Shown here one piece after another: positions 1-13,183 of a stretch of 64,000 nt of DNA. The DNA comes from Periconia sp. R9002 (Eukaryota > Ascomycota > Dothideomycetes > Pleosporales > Periconiaceae), in NCBI GenBank assembly GCA_023627715.1, contig JAMAHW010000022.1, forward strand, positions 248,001 to 312,000. Direction: 5' to 3'. The notes beneath the pieces were generated by a model, which saw nothing but the letters and a program-made list of their open reading frames with translations, searched no databases and had not been told where the DNA came from. The position numbers were made by a program, and so were the translations under genes. How positions within the stretch are numbered: the first letter of the stretch is position 1; each line of letters starts with the position of its first letter.

Positions 1-2462
1 GCGCTTGCTATGCTTGAAGGGTGCGCGCCAACGCACGCGGATTGGGGCACCGTACTCAAAGACTGGGGTTGTGAATTCGCTGGTCCGGGCTGCGGGAGCT
101 CTAGCCATCTCGCCTTCACGGCTACCGCTGGAGCGACGTTGAGTTGGCGAGGATAGGCGGCTACCTTCGATTTCAAGCTTGTATTGCGTTGGATCGACAC
201 CTGCGAGATCAGGGGCGAGCCGGGTGATGGAGATGCGGGTAGGATGAGCTTTGAACAGGGCGGTTGTGTCTTTGACAAAGGTATCGACGCCAGCGGCGAG
301 CTTAGGCGTAGCGCTTTCGACAAGTTCTTCGATGAATTCGACTGTGGAGTTGATGTACTCATCTGCTGCGGACTGCCAGTTTCGGACTGGGCTTGGGAGA
401 GCCTGCATGAGTGTTTTGCTAACTCCTGATGTCTTGCGGAGGTTTTGGCCGTAGAGCTTTTGCATATGCGGTCGCTCGACGAATTGGAGGAAACAAAGAT
501 TCAAAACGTGAGAGACTCCTGCCAGATAAAACATGGGAACACTCCATGTAATCAATGCAATACCCCATACGCCACCGAGACCAAGAACGCGCTCTGGGTT
601 GTTGAGGAAACGGTATATGCCCGAATAGGTGACTGCGCAAAACGTATCCAGTCAGTCATTATCTTTTGTATGTGGGTAGAGAATGAGTGCTCTTGGATAA
701 GTATAAAATTCAACTCACGATTTTTGGATGGAGGGTCAAAGAAAAAGTCGCCACTGAACCAGCCAAACTCCCCTAGGGCCTCGTAAATGCTTTTCACAAC
801 CCAAAACTGCAAGCTTATTAAGCCTACACCAATGACATGGCGCAGAAGTGTCCATCCATATGCCCAATCCGGGGGTATGCTGTACATTTTCCAGGCGGCC
901 GCAATGTAGCTCACATGGCACATGACCATACTCAAATGATAGAGATACTTCCATTGGCGCCATGCCTCTATCTTGCTGTCTCCATATTTGATGAAATGGC
1001 GAGTCCAGCTCTTCTTCTTAGACTGCCGGTCGAGAATGTATCCCAAACCCAACACGTACCAGAAGCGCCAGATAAAGGCATTTACGAGAAGAAAGACACG
1101 GACGGGCCATGTGTTGGGGGTCATGAGGGCAAGGCAGAACATGTAAAACGAAAGGGCAATCGTTGACACGTCGATGCTTCGGTGAAGATCAGTGTTTTGG
1201 GGGCCAACAATGTTATGGATTTCAGATGGATGCCCTTCCGCATCGAGCGTGGGGGCACCATCGGCAAATGCTGCTTCGGAGTGATGCGAGGCAGGGCGTT
1301 CGTCCAGATGAATGGACTGAGAGCTTAGGCGCTTTCGGGGAGGAGGCGTGTTGTACGTCTTGTCGATGTGCGGGTTTTCCACGAATGTCAGGAAAGCAAA
1401 TTGAGCGGCGTGTGCGGCTACGGAGATGAATAAGACTGAGTAGCTAGCGGTCATCATGGAGATGCCATAGTAACCGGCGTAACCAACTGAGTACATTGGA
1501 TGCGGAGCCATCTCGAAAACCCCGTCAAAGGTAAGCTGCTGATCGATGAGATAGAAGAAATCTCCCCAGTACCATGCAAAGTCCTTGACAACCCTATGAG
1601 CGTCCAGCTTGACCCACAGATTGAACAGGAAGAGAGTGATGCCTCCAACCCAACGGAAGAACCATAGCACCCAGGTCTCGTTTGGGCGGTTGAAACATGC
1701 TATCGCGAACAAGCAGTACGAGACAAAGTCACACATGAGGATCAGGTCTACGACGCGGCGAAACACTAGCCACGTGTTGTACTCAAGAGGAGCCTCCTCG
1801 AACTTGTAATCTTGTGGGATTTTGGTCTCCATCTCGCGCTTGAGCAGGGCGTACAAGGCGGGATACGGATTCTTACCCTTCTCTGGGGGCTCAAAGATGT
1901 GCGAATTCTTGGCCCAGAGGACGAGGCGGTTGTGGTTGGACTGGTGGTGAAGCAGCCAACCGATGCCTGCGTTATAGGCGGCACGCCAGAAGAGAAAGAT
2001 GATCGCGAAGACGGGCCTGCGGGCGCTTTTGGGTAGGAGGTACAGGGTGAGTATCAGGCCGGCGAGGAAAGCGAGGATTACCACATCGGACAGGTTCTTT
2101 GGCTGCGAGGGCGAGAGCAGCTGCGAGACCATGTCATGAGTTTGAGGGACAATGAAGACTGTATCAGATGCATCATTAGTACGAGGAGATGTCGCTTTGG
2201 GGTTTTATGGTTCGCGTTGAGCTGTTGCAATGCAGAGTGAGTGGTGGTGCATCTACGCATACGTACCGGTGCCGTCTGGGGTTCTGCCATAGGTACGCTT
2301 TCGGGAAGCATCTTTGTGCTCCTGGTCGTTCTGTTCTTCATTTAACTGCAAAACCTTTTTCCTGGCATCATCCGAGTTTTGGAGGTGGAGTGGCTTTGCC
2401 GACGGACGCTCTCGCAGCCGGCTACCATCGGCGCTGGGGCTGACTGAAGTTGTGTCGGCCAT
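1..2462 (-). CDS. CHO2: Phosphatidylethanolamine N-methyltransferase (Cho2-type), C-terminus outside window
   Basis: This enzyme makes the first S-adenosylmethionine-dependent methylation of phosphatidylethanolamine on the way to phosphatidylcholine, in the ER membrane. Three exons are seen on the minus strand: 2462-2267, 2158-719 and 632-1, with the frame still open at the window edge (756 residues visible). The splice joins restore the family segment [20 protein letters not shown] at the first intron and the run [13 protein letters not shown] after the second. Many hydrophobic helices occur in two homologous halves, each with an FxGDFFF-like or YWGDFFY motif, as expected for the duplicated PEMT core. 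The open end reads [16 protein letters not shown], matching the start of the conserved soluble C-terminal region. The ATG at 2462 opens a Ser/Arg/Gln-rich cytosolic leader. Family membership is known from conserved blocks; the exact C-terminus cannot be seen. Confidence 0.95.
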
Positions 2463-3295
2463 CTATGTTATCCTAACGTGCGACGATGCGTAAGACGTTA
2501 CTGTACAGTACTGCCAAAAGAGAGGAAATATTTCTTGACGTTGAGCGTCGTGCCACGAGTGCGGGGGGCGAGCTGTTGAGATTGGGCCAGGCCTCGTGTA
2601 GATGGGCTATGCAGGCTGGTGCAGCTTGTACCCGCACAATGAATAGCAAGTATGCAGTGCAGAGTGCAAAATGCACCTACAGCAAATCACAGCGTGAGTT
2701 GATAGCTAGTGGGATGATGCGTGGTGGAGCACAACCAGCTGGGATGGGTGTGAAGGGTGGAATATATGCAGGTGGATTGATATTGAATAGCACTTAGGGT
2801 ATCGAGGACGAGGATAAATGGAATTGACGCAAGAGAGGAGGAGAAGAGAACAAGGGCCGTGAAGTGTTGAACTTCCGGGATGATGTTGAATGAGGCGCAA
2901 AAGGCGCGAGATGGGAGACGGGCGTGTACAGTAGGTAGCAGAAGAATTATTGAATGATGAGAGAGATTTCATCAATCGATCGATGGACGTCTGTGGTGGT
3001 GGGCTGCAACTGCCGATGACACCAGCCTCGGCACGTGAAACCAGGGTGCCCCTCTTACATGACCTGCCACCTGGGCATGACGTATTAAAATCATCAGCGT
3101 CAGGTTATGTATCCATTTTACCTAACCACAACCCACCTCATATACAATTCCCCACGCCCCCTCTCCCTTTTTTTGCCAATACTATGTACAATAACCAATC
3201 ATACTTGGACCGCCCTTGAATGCCCCATCATCACGTCCACGCACGCAGGCACAAATCAATTGAATCCCACCTCCCGATACAGGCAACAATTTTTG
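2463..3295. other. Intergenic region upstream of CHO2
   Basis: This 833-bp spacer holds the presumed CHO2 promoter on its left and the 3' flank of the next minus-strand gene on its right. Only short frames without coding character are present. I see no repeat, RNA gene or clear promoter motif. Confidence 0.5.
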
Positions 3296-4273
3296 CTAGA
3301 CCGAATTCACTCTCTTCACTGCGGCTGCCAGCTCCGCTTGCTTCTGGTGCTCCTCCTCCTTGTCGCTTGCGGCGGCACCGTGCCCATCTGTGTTGGGCTC
3401 TCGCGCAGGTTGCGTTGCAGAGTAATGCGTGACTTGAGCTGGAAAGCTCCGCCTGGCTAACTGCTGCTTCATGTATTGGGAGGACAGTAAACCTGAGATG
3501 GTTAATTTATCCATACCTAGCGCCACATGTCCAGCTTCGTCCTCGCTCTTCGTTGGAGTGGGTTGGAAGACCGCAGCTTCGGCACTCAGTTGAGACATTG
3601 CAGTAGACGGTGCAGAGGCATGGTAATCTTGTACATGTGGTGGCAGTGGCAGGGGATATGAAAAGCCCGCCAGTGCAGCATCGCCTACAAGTACTAGGCT
3701 TGAACCAAACCCATCTTCTGGTGCAATTTCCTGCAATGTGACCGGTCCGCTTCGACACGTTTCAAACGGGGAGATGACATCCTCATCGTCTGTCCATCCA
3801 TTAGTCCATTGCACACCACTCCAATCTGATCCGGTGTACGAATTTGCAGAGTCGTACTCTGGCACGACCGAAGGACTTCCCGCTGGGTGGAGCACAGATT
3901 CCAAAGTGTCAATGTTGTTTTTGCACACTTGTAAGCACTCTAGAATCACCTTCTCTTCGTTCTCGCATGTCTGTATGGTCCTGTTCGTCCGCCACTTGTT
4001 TTGGAACATCTTCTTCTTTTTGGAGCGTGAGTACTCGGGGTTGGTGTTCAGCGTGCGTTCGTTTCGCGTTTGCTTGTCACGTAGGGCGTTGAGCTTGGTG
4101 ACGGTTTTTGCAAGCAGATCCTCGAGGTAACGCCGCTGACCGCGTAGGTTGTTCAATGTAGGAACCCAGACACTGGCATCCTGCATGGTACACGTGGGTC
4201 GGACGGGGGCGTCAAAACGCCCTGCAAGATGTTGAGAAGAATATGGAATCACTGATGGAATGTTATATTCCAT
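3296..4273 (-). CDS. Orphan protein with Lys-rich coiled-coil-like N-terminal third
   Basis: This is a single-exon frame of 325 residues. I chose the ATG at 4273 (protein begins MEYNIPSVIPYSS). The frame continues upstream to 4342 without another ATG and a stop lies immediately beyond, so an upstream exon is possible but not required. Residues about 40-130 are charged and predicted helical, with a short basic run SKKKKM that could be a nuclear localisation signal. The C-terminal half is rich in Ser, Pro, Glu and Ala and looks disordered. I do not recognise a domain or function. The stop lies at 3296-3298. Codon use resembles neighbouring genes, and the long open frame supports a real gene. 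Confidence 0.6.
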   Translation of the reverse strand: MEYNIPSVIPYSSQHLAGRFDAPVRPTCTMQDASVWVPTLNNLRGQRRYLEDLLAKTVTKLNALRDKQTRNERTLNTNPEYSRSKKKKMFQNKWRTNRTIQTCENEEKVILECLQVCKNNIDTLESVLHPAGSPSVVPEYDSANSYTGSDWSGVQWTNGWTDDEDVISPFETCRSGPVTLQEIAPEDGFGSSLVLVGDAALAGFSYPLPLPPHVQDYHASAPSTAMSQLSAEAAVFQPTPTKSEDEAGHVALGMDKLTISGLLSSQYMKQQLARRSFPAQVTHYSATQPAREPNTDGHGAAASDKEEEHQKQAELAAAVKRVNSV

Positions 4274-6361
4274 GACAATTTCGGAATGGCGTTGGAGATT
4301 TGGGAGCTGTAGGTGAATCGTGCTGTCGTCGCTAGTGTACACTTAAGTGTGTAAGACTGGCCCTGTTTCTTCAGAGAATTCTGGGTTCTTGATTCTGCGC
4401 TTGACCTATGACTTTTATCAACTCAAAGATTCAGGATAGGTTCGAGTTCGAGGCCTCAGCGATTTCAAGCTTCGCCAATGGCAGCCACGGCGAATTGACA
4501 AAACAGTGGAATCCAACCTAGGCCAGTTCGCCACATCATACCTCTTATTCATTTCCCTTTGACCCCGCACATGGCTAGACGTTTGCCTGGCAAAGGGGGT
4601 TCAATGGCAGAGGAGGCGTTCCTGGCGCTGGCAGGGTGCATGGCAAGCAGAGGACCCGAAGGACTGGATGAAAGTAAAAAAGAAGGGTCATAGCGCAGCG
4701 AGGCTCTTGGACAAAATCGCGTGGCAGGGCTCATGTGCCGGAGCTTATCTGGGGGCTCCTTCCAGGCGAGACAAGGAAAGATGATGTGGTCTTGTCTGCA
4801 GACAAAAGGGAGGACTGAAGGGGGTTTGTTCGTGGGCCAGACGGTGAAAGAAACACAAAACGTGGCAATTTAGTCGTGTGAGTAGCCAGCCGGTCTCACA
4901 CTACGAGAGAGAAATTTCAAGTCGTATGAAAGAGACATTGTATCTTTAGCCACGGCGATTATTCAACGATACATATGTATGTACTGTGAATGCATCAATC
5001 GAAGACTGCTCCAGGGCTGCCAGTCAGATCTCTACTAACGGGCCGATGCCGTTCCGACTGCCTTATACTGTATGTGGTAAGAAACACTACAGGAATCATG
5101 GTGCTAGCCTTGATGGACAAATGATGACTAACATTTTACCTTAGCGCCTGGTTAGCTGACGATAGCCAATCTGCCAGGGCTCCTGATGCACGCGTCGCCG
5201 TCATCCCCTTGGCACCCCCATGCTCACTTCACCGGTTAACGTTACAATACGATGTCCTCCCACTCCTCACGCAACTGTCAAGAGATCTCTGCGCATTTTT
5301 TCACACTACTGCAGGACCGTGATCGCAGAGCAGCCATTCAGAGTTTTCCCACGTCCTGACGCGAACCACATGCTCGGTCCCACGATCCAGTGACGTCCTT
5401 ACCCCGCCTTCACCGGCAACTCCATCTCGAAGCACACCTCGAGGGAACGGGTCTGTTTCCGTCAATTCGCTCCATCCAGCTCCTGTTCCGAGCTATTCTC
5501 AGCTCATGTCTGTTACGTATCATCATCTCTACAGCTTTTCACCTAGGACACGGTGTCTTGTTCGTCTAGAAGCCTTTCGTCCCATCCTACTTGTCTTAAT
5601 GCCTCATTCCAATGCTGTGATCTTAGTTACTTAGGTTACTATGATGTGCATAGAACTCTACCAAATTCTAAAAGCTAATCTACTTACTTCATTGCACAGT
5701 CAATGTGTTTTCACTCTAGTCCTCACCCGGTGGGCATAGCAGCGACTTACGGAGTAGCTTACCACGCTTTGTTCCCCATCCTCAACTTAGCCCTACAATT
5801 GCCGAAAGCGGTTCGTCGAAGGCCCGCAATCACGAACTTGCGCGTTTAACGTCATCTTCGAACAGCCAAACCCACCTCGCTTCATCTGCTACAACTTTCT
5901 AGCCATTCACCTTCCCGCGAGCCCGGCCAACGCTGCACTATGGTGGGGTCATGGAGAGCCACCTATGCAGATGTGGCGAAGGGTTAAAAAACGCGTCCGT
6001 CGTACCACCATCCACCGTGAAGTCTATAAGTCTCTTGATTTGCCCCTCTCAGAACCCTATAAATGCTTTAAGGCGCTAGCGGAACAAGATCCTAGTCCTA
6101 CTCCGCTGCTCACTAATCTGACGTCCCCCAAACCTCGATTCGATAACCACTTGATTCCATAATCTCCGTTCCGTTGCTTCCGTATCTTGAACAGCTTCCA
6201 TATCAATCTTATCATTCAATATCGATCTTACCGTGCTAATTTACATTCACGAGTAATCGCCAATACGGTTAGACATACATATATATCCAACTCCAAGCAA
6301 GAGCAGCAACAACAGCAACAACCTCGTCTTACTTGTTCACAGTTGAAACTGTTTAAAAATC
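4274..6361. other. Long intergenic region, promoter of EGT1 on its right
   Basis: This 2.1-kb stretch separates the orphan gene (minus) from EGT1 (plus), so it is a divergent promoter region. I find no long coding frame. The last about 60 bases before the EGT1 start are CAA/CAG-rich, consistent with an unstructured 5' leader. A 65-codon frame at 5965-6162 has no recognisable features and I do not call it. Confidence 0.5.
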
Positions 6362-9355
6362 ATGTTGTCCACCGGGCCTATTCCCATCATCGACATTCGC
6401 GTTGGCGAGACCGAATTCGATATGCTGCAAGACATCAAACGGGGGCTGCGACCGGGGAATGGAGATCAAAAGACATTGCCGACCATGCTCTTGTATGACG
6501 AGGCCGGTCTTCGTTTGTTCGAGAAGATTACATACCTCGACGAGTATTACCTGACCAACGCTGAGATTGAGGTACTCGAAAGATACGCCGACCGAATGGC
6601 GGAGAAGATTCAGCCGGGATCAGTCATTGTTGAACTCGGAAGCGGGTAGGAGCCCGCTCGGGACGGCAAAAGAAACTCTTTTCGGTACTAATCATAACAA
6701 CAGTAATTTGCGGAAGGTCAACATTTTGTTGCAGGCTATTGAGCGTAGTGGGAAAGATGTTGAGTATTATGCAGTGGATCTGTCTCTATCGGAGTTGAAG
6801 CGAACTTTTGCAGAGATACCTACAGGTAATTGAAATTTTTGTATAGACGCTATTATTCCCCTGGTCTGGATCCACCCTCAATCTCAGTCTTCGCCGAACT
6901 TGGCAATTTTTCCCCAGTTTTGGCTGATTACACCGAACTCAGTATTTTTACATTTCATCTTATTTCCCGGCTATGGCTCTTGCTGATGACTGCACAGAAG
7001 GTTACAAGCACGTCAAATGTTTCGGTTTACACGGGACTTATGACCATGCTCTGGAATGGCTAAAATCACCCAAAGTGAGCGCCAAACCGAAAACCATTCT
7101 CTGGCTAGGCTCTAGTCTAGGCAACTTCGATCGACAGGCGGTGTCGCTTTTTCTTTCGGGCTTTCAAGCTGCCCTCCAACCCGGCGACAGAATGTTGATA
7201 GGCATCGACTCCTGTAAGAACGGGGAAAGGGTTTATCATGCCTATAATGATCGCGAGAACGTGACCCACGAGTTCATTCTAAACGGTCTCAAACATGCTA
7301 ACCGCATCATGGGAGAGGCCGCATTCAACTTGGATGAATGGGAGGTTCACGGTGAATATGATAACGAAAAAGGCTGCCATCGTGCTTGCGTTGCACCATC
7401 AAAGGATGTAAACATCGATGGCGTACAGATCCAAAAAGGGGAGAGAATTCGCATTGAGGAGAGTCACAAGTTCTCTGTCGAGGAAATCCAACAACTATGG
7501 CAAAAAGCAGGGTTAGTCGAAAATACTGTGTGGAGCAATTCCTCGGGTGATTACGGTGAGCACTCTAGACAGTCATCTTATATAAGTATGCTGATAACTC
7601 AAAGGGTTGCACTTTGTCTCCAAGGCCAGCTTTTTCTTCCCAACCAGGCCAGAGCTCTATGCCGCAAGCCCGGTTCCATCTCTGGCTGAATGGCGCGAAA
7701 TGTGGGCATCCTGGGATTTGGTTACCCAACATATGATCCCCAAAGAGGAGCTTCTTTCGCAGCCCATCAAACTACGCAACGTGTGTCTCTTCTATCTCGG
7801 GCACATACCCACGTTCCTGGATATTCACCTCACTCGTACGACTGGACAACCTGCTACAAACCCTACTTATTTCAAAGATATTTTTGAGCGTGGAATTGAT
7901 CCCGATGTCGATAACCCGGAGGTTTGCCATGATCATAGCCAGATACCCGATTCTTGGCCACCGGTGGAGGAGGTATTGGCGTTCCAAGATAAGGTTCGAG
8001 AACGTGTCAATGGTTTGTACGATTCTGGTGTCGCCCAGTCTAATCCTCAGATTTCGCATGCGTTATGGCTGGGGTTTGAACATGAAGCTATGCATCTGGA
8101 AACATTGCTCTACATGTTGATCCAGAGCGACAAAGTGCTGCCGCCCCCACACTCCACAGTGCCTGACTTTGAGGCTTTGGCTACAAGGGCAGATTCCCTT
8201 GCAGTCGAGAATGAATGGTTCACGGTGCCTGAATCCAAAATCTTCATTGGTCTTGAACCCCGCAAGAATAAATCTGGTGCGACCCATCATTTCGGTTGGG
8301 ACAATGAGCTGCCAAAACGCTCTGCGAATGTACAATCCTTCCGTGCAAAAGGGCGTCCGATCACCAATGGAGAGTATGCAGAATATCTAAAGGTTACTGG
8401 AAAGACGTCTATACCGGCCTCCTGGTTCGAAGACCCAGCGGCGAGTACCAACAAGAGAGACAGTGCAATCCACAGCAACGGCTATGCTTCTTCCAACCAA
8501 GCGCAGATGGTTGCCGATGGAAAATATGTCCGTACTGTCTATGGAAACGTTCCTCTCCGTTATGCTTTACATTGGCCCGTTCTTGCCTCCTACAATGAAC
8601 TCGCCAGCTGCGCCAGCTGGATGGGTGGTCGCATTCCGACCATGGAAGAAGCCCGTAGCCTCTATAACTACGTGGAGCAAGGCGCAAAGCAAGCTTTTGA
8701 GCAATCTCTCGGCAACAGAATCCCCGCTGTGAACGGGTATGTATCAACACTGTCTTTTCTTTCCACCGGCCGCGTATAGCATGGAAACTAACAAGGTACA
8801 AGGCACCTTAGCAACAATGGCGTGAGCGAGACACCACCATCGGCCTCTTTCGTAAATGGCAACTCCAGCACAAACTCTAGCCCCACACCAACGGACCTCT
8901 TCATCGACCTGACAGGCTCTAACACAGCTTTCGAGCACTGGCATCCGGTCTCGGTTGCCGAAAAGGGCAACAAGCTTTGCGGTCAATCGAATCTGGGAGG
9001 CGCTTGGGAGTGGACTAGCAGTGTGCTGGAGAAGCATGAAGGGTTTGAAGCTATGCCCGAGTACCCTGGGTATACAGGTAAGTCATGATCATGATATTCT
9101 TTGATGGTCCGACAATGAGCAAAGTCTTAAGCTGACTCTTTGCGCGTAGCCGATTTCTTCGATACCAAGCATAACATTGTACTCGGTGGCTCCTGGGCCA
9201 CGCATCCTCGCATTGCAGGACGTAAAACATTGTAAGTGGCACTTTATTGTTTAGATACAGTGCATGTTGGTGCTAATACATGTGACAGTGTCAGCTGGTA
9301 TCAGCGTAACTACCCTTTTGTATGGGCAACTGCGCGTCTTGTGCAAGATGTCTAA
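6362..9355 (+). CDS. EGT1: Ergothioneine biosynthesis protein 1 (EgtD-EgtB fusion)
   Basis: This bifunctional enzyme first trimethylates histidine to hercynine (EgtD-like domain), then uses a non-haem iron sulfoxide synthase domain (EgtB-like) to join hercynine and cysteine, on the route to the antioxidant ergothioneine. I read seven exons: 6362-6645, 6704-6825, 6998-7555, 7605-8736, 8803-9077, 9150-9231 and 9289-9355, giving 839 residues. Every junction is GT-AG and phase-consistent. The methyltransferase spans about residues 10-320 (motif VIVELGSG; SSLGNF further on). A DinB-like region carries the iron-ligand motif HxxxHxE at H481, H485 and E487. The FGE-sulfatase-like C-terminus shows GGAWEWTSS and GGSWATHPRIAGR. 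Length and domain order match fungal Egt1 proteins. It stands alone, with no other ergothioneine gene beside it. Confidence 0.95.
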
Positions 9356-10392
9356 ACGAAAGCATAGCGATGCAGGAATATTCAAAACATGCGCAGCATC
9401 TCCAATGTACGCGTATGTGTCCTTCAATGTGTAGGCTAGGCACGGCCATCTTCCTTTTCTCGTCCACTGTCGTTTACGATTTCCCTATCCGGGGCCACAA
9501 ATTGTCTTTCCTTCCTGTCTTACTCTGACTCTTGCTGTTGTTGAATGCTGCTTTAAGTTTGGTGGAAACACATGTTTCTAATGTCAGAAATCACAGGACA
9601 CAAAATGTGTTGTGGTCATCCAGGCTTCTATCCGTCGTTACTCCGAAAAACATGTATCTACACGTATCTCCTGCACCCACCCGTTGATCCGTCCGTGTGT
9701 GGGTTGAAAGAGACATGATTTGGTTACTCATATCTGCCATAACCAACGCATTCCTTCCTTCTGTGCCTCCGTCCTTTCCGCTTCTCTCCGTTTTGTTTGA
9801 CGTGTACCTCCTCATTTCTATCCACGCATTAGTGAAGATTAACGGTTACGCGAACTACTCTGGCGTCACTCGTTCGGCTTGTGTTGAGCACCGATCTAGC
9901 AGTGCGAATATATAACTCTAGGCATTTTTCGAAAGTTGACTTTCATAGTTCGTACATCACCTCATTATTCAAACGCGTTTGGCCGTGGAAGAGTGCCGCG
10001 ACAGTATAGGCAGGTGGGCCAAGGCAGCAGAGCAGGCACAGCGAAACCTCGCTTTTACCTGTACTGACCCTACTTGGGCACTTGATACGCTGCAACTATC
10101 CGTCCTGGCGCGTGTGCGTAAGCACTGACCGCTACCGAAGCCGAAAAATATTTTACTGTGTGTGCTGCCTCCGTTTGACGTTGTTGTCCCGTGCTCCTCG
10201 CGTGGTGTTTATAACTTGTTTACAACCACCACCGCCCACCACTACCACTACCGCTACAACCCAACTGTACCTTACCCACGCGCGCCCAACCCTGCAAATT
10301 GTTTTAGATTTGCGGTGGGCATTGTTGTATACTAAACGACCTCTCCTCTGATTCAACCCTCACACAACCGGAACTAATTCTACTGCAACGTG
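9356..10392. other. Intergenic region, EGT1 3' flank and promoter of next gene
   Basis: This 1.0-kb region lies between two plus-strand genes. It contains an ACC/ACT-rich stretch near 10229-10260 and pyrimidine-rich sequence ahead of the next ATG at 10393, as is common in fungal leaders. No coding frame is convincing. Confidence 0.45.
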
Positions 10393-13183
10393 ATGGCTCT
10401 ATCGAACTCTCACTATCGATGGGAAGATGGCCCGCATTTGCGTAAGTATACCTTTTCTTTACTGTGTTTTTGCTCTTTTATTCCTATTTCATAGGCTGGT
10501 TCGATTCGAACTATGCACACCCTGACCTTCCCTAGAACATCACTGCGGTTTCTGCGACCGACCCCTAGCACACCCAGCCGCGAAGGCATCGTGCTTCGGC
10601 ACACACGCGGAACCGTGCTGGAGGTTCCATCAAGTCATGTTCATGCGGGGCAGAGGCCATACCTGCTCCATGTGCCATGGCATTGAAGAAGCTCACGAAA
10701 AGCGCCATATGGAAATCGCACTGCGGCTTCGCGGTATATACGACCTTGCCGGCTCGGATATGTCCATTATACCGGTCGACGAGCAAGAAAGGCGTAATGA
10801 AGGAAGCAACACTCTTGCCGAGGCATCGACGAAACGCGAGAGGAAGGAGCACAAGAGGTTGGCCAGAGCCGCTAGTAGACCGACTGTCATCACAACGGAG
10901 GACCGGCAATACATCAGCGGTGTCTTGCACCCATCAGGAGGCAACAACAATCTCATGGAACCCAAGAATTCCGAGGAAATCGCCGAAATCGAAAAACACC
11001 TTCGATACCATGCAAACATATACGCCAATAGAAAGAGCTTTAGGTCCATATTCAGTGGATTCGAAAATTTCGCTAGTGGCGATATCGATTTTGAGCAGGA
11101 GATGTCGCGAATATTGCTGACGTTCCGCGTCACGGAACTCCAGCATCAAAATCGGAAATATCAGGGTCTTGTGGGGAGGGAGCTGAAAGAGTTTGAGGCC
11201 GCCATCACCGCTTTCAAGCAGATCGTGATCGAGGACATTGTGCTTCTCAAGCGGGATGAGCTAGAGGTCAGGATGCGTCGCGCGGCATACCTGCGATATA
11301 CCAACCGAGCAGCTTACGAGGTAGTGCTTGATCGGTATACTGTCAAAGACTGGAAGACGGGCGAGAAGCTCATTGAACCTGGCAAGACACCCTCAAAAAC
11401 CGGGACCATCTCGGAAGATAGGAGCTTCTCGGATGACCACGAAGACGTGAATGCTGTCAAGCGCCATAGCAAGCACACTTGCACCCCAAAGAACCCGATC
11501 AAGCTAGACAACAGGCACTTGACAATGTCCTACAAGGCATTGGGGGATTATGATGTGGAGTTTGACGACAGCCCGGTTCCCTGGGGACACGGCAGCCAGG
11601 CACATGCAGATAGCGAAATGGAGATGCCCAAGTGGCCTAGGACTGTTACCATCAGGCACCCGGATAGTACCCGGGAACTTCAGAATACACCTCCGGAGCC
11701 GCAAGAATCTGCCCGCAACAATGCTCCATGGTCTCAAGTTCATCTGCCTTATGCAGTGCAGTATTCGACGCCTCCCAAAATCGACGCGCCCATCCGCGAA
11801 ATTGATGAGAGCTCGTTTCCCAAATTGCCACCACCACACGATGGGGATGGGAAATGTCCTCCTGCAATAATCCCGGAACCCACTGAAACTCCTCCACTGC
11901 TGGGCAAGAAGAAAAAGGACAAGAAGAAAAAGCGAGAGACTGAACGCAAGGCACGTAGGGCGGTTGAGAAGGACATGCACAAAGGGAAGGAAGACATGGC
12001 AGTCGACCCGGATTGGGAAGCTACGACCCGCACAGGAAGCACCACCCCAGAACACGAAGCAGACCTGGCGGGCCAACTCGACGGGCACCCAGCTGAACAA
12101 GACAAGCAAATCATGCCAGCTATCCGTCGCCAGCGCTCTAGGCTCGTGCCATCGCCCATGCTTTCAGATGCTCTGTCGTCTGTCGACAACGAACCTTACC
12201 ACAACTCGTTGCCGTCTGTGGCCTCACTCACCCGCATTGGGAAGTCACTGTCCCCGCACCCCAACCCTTCACCACTTGCAGTGACACAGACCGGCCACTG
12301 GACCAAGTGGTCTCGATTCGCAGACAAGTTTCAAGTCGACAAGCTCTCTCGACCTACCGAACGCTGCATTTTCCAGGCAACCCACACCGTCGACTGTCCC
12401 ATGCACCACCACAAGACGTACTGCATGTGCCACAGCCCCGAAGCCGATCGATACTGGATCGTATACCCGCGCGATGGCACCGTATTCATCGGCCCCTTCA
12501 ACCAGTTTCTCGCGGCAAAACTTCATCTCGAGCTCGCAGCGTACCCGCGCCTCGACAAGAAGCTCACCGTCGTCCACGACGACATCCGCGACTGGGCCGA
12601 AGCCGACGCTCAATCCCGCATGCCCGTGCGCCCTCCCGAGCTAGAGAAGGAAGTCGAGGACTACTCCATCACGGGCCACAAAGGCTTTCTCATGATGCAG
12701 GTGGAAATGTACCAAGGCATCCGCTGCCTCAACCGCTGCCTCCCGGACGACAAACAAGTCACCATCGAAGAACTACGCAAGTACTACAAGAAGTGCCGCG
12801 GAGACCCCAAGCAGATGCGCGTATGCTACTGCGAGGATACCGTCCCCAAGGTGTTCAACGATAAAGACTACATCACTTGCAACTACGCATTCTGCGACCG
12901 CCGCTGCTTCCATCGGAAATGCGTGGAACAGGGAACGGGGATCGGCGAGAACACAGACTGGTATTGCTTCCGGTGCGATATCCTGATGAAGGAGGCGGCG
13001 CGGCGCGCTATCGAGGAGGTGAATGCCGCACGCGATGGAACGGTCCTGGGGCCTGAGCCGCTCCTTCAGCGCCTGCCGCAGTCCACCCTGAAGGTCGCTC
13101 AGAGCCTTAAGCGGATGATGAACGAGCTTTGGGTTGACCGCCGCGGAGAGGGCGATGTGTATGATATCGAAGACGTAGATTGA
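10393..13183 (+). CDS. Large orphan protein with N-terminal zinc-binding module and C-terminal PHD-like finger
   Basis: I read two exons, 10393-10441 and 10536-13183, giving 898 residues. The first intron (GTAAGT to CCCTAG) is needed because the second exon's frame hits a stop upstream. The join produces a Cys/His-rich N-terminus: CGFC, then His and Cys ligands, ending CSMC, consistent with a treble-clef or RING-like zinc site. A helical segment follows at about 190-285. The middle is disordered, with a Lys/Arg-rich run near residue 440 that could direct nuclear import. A second Cys/His patch follows (CPMHHHKTYCMC). The C-terminus has the order CYC...C(x4)C...FHRKC...WYCFRC, which fits a C4HC3 PHD-type finger. 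PHD fingers usually bind histone tails, so a chromatin role is inferred only. No catalytic domain is seen. Confidence 0.75.
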
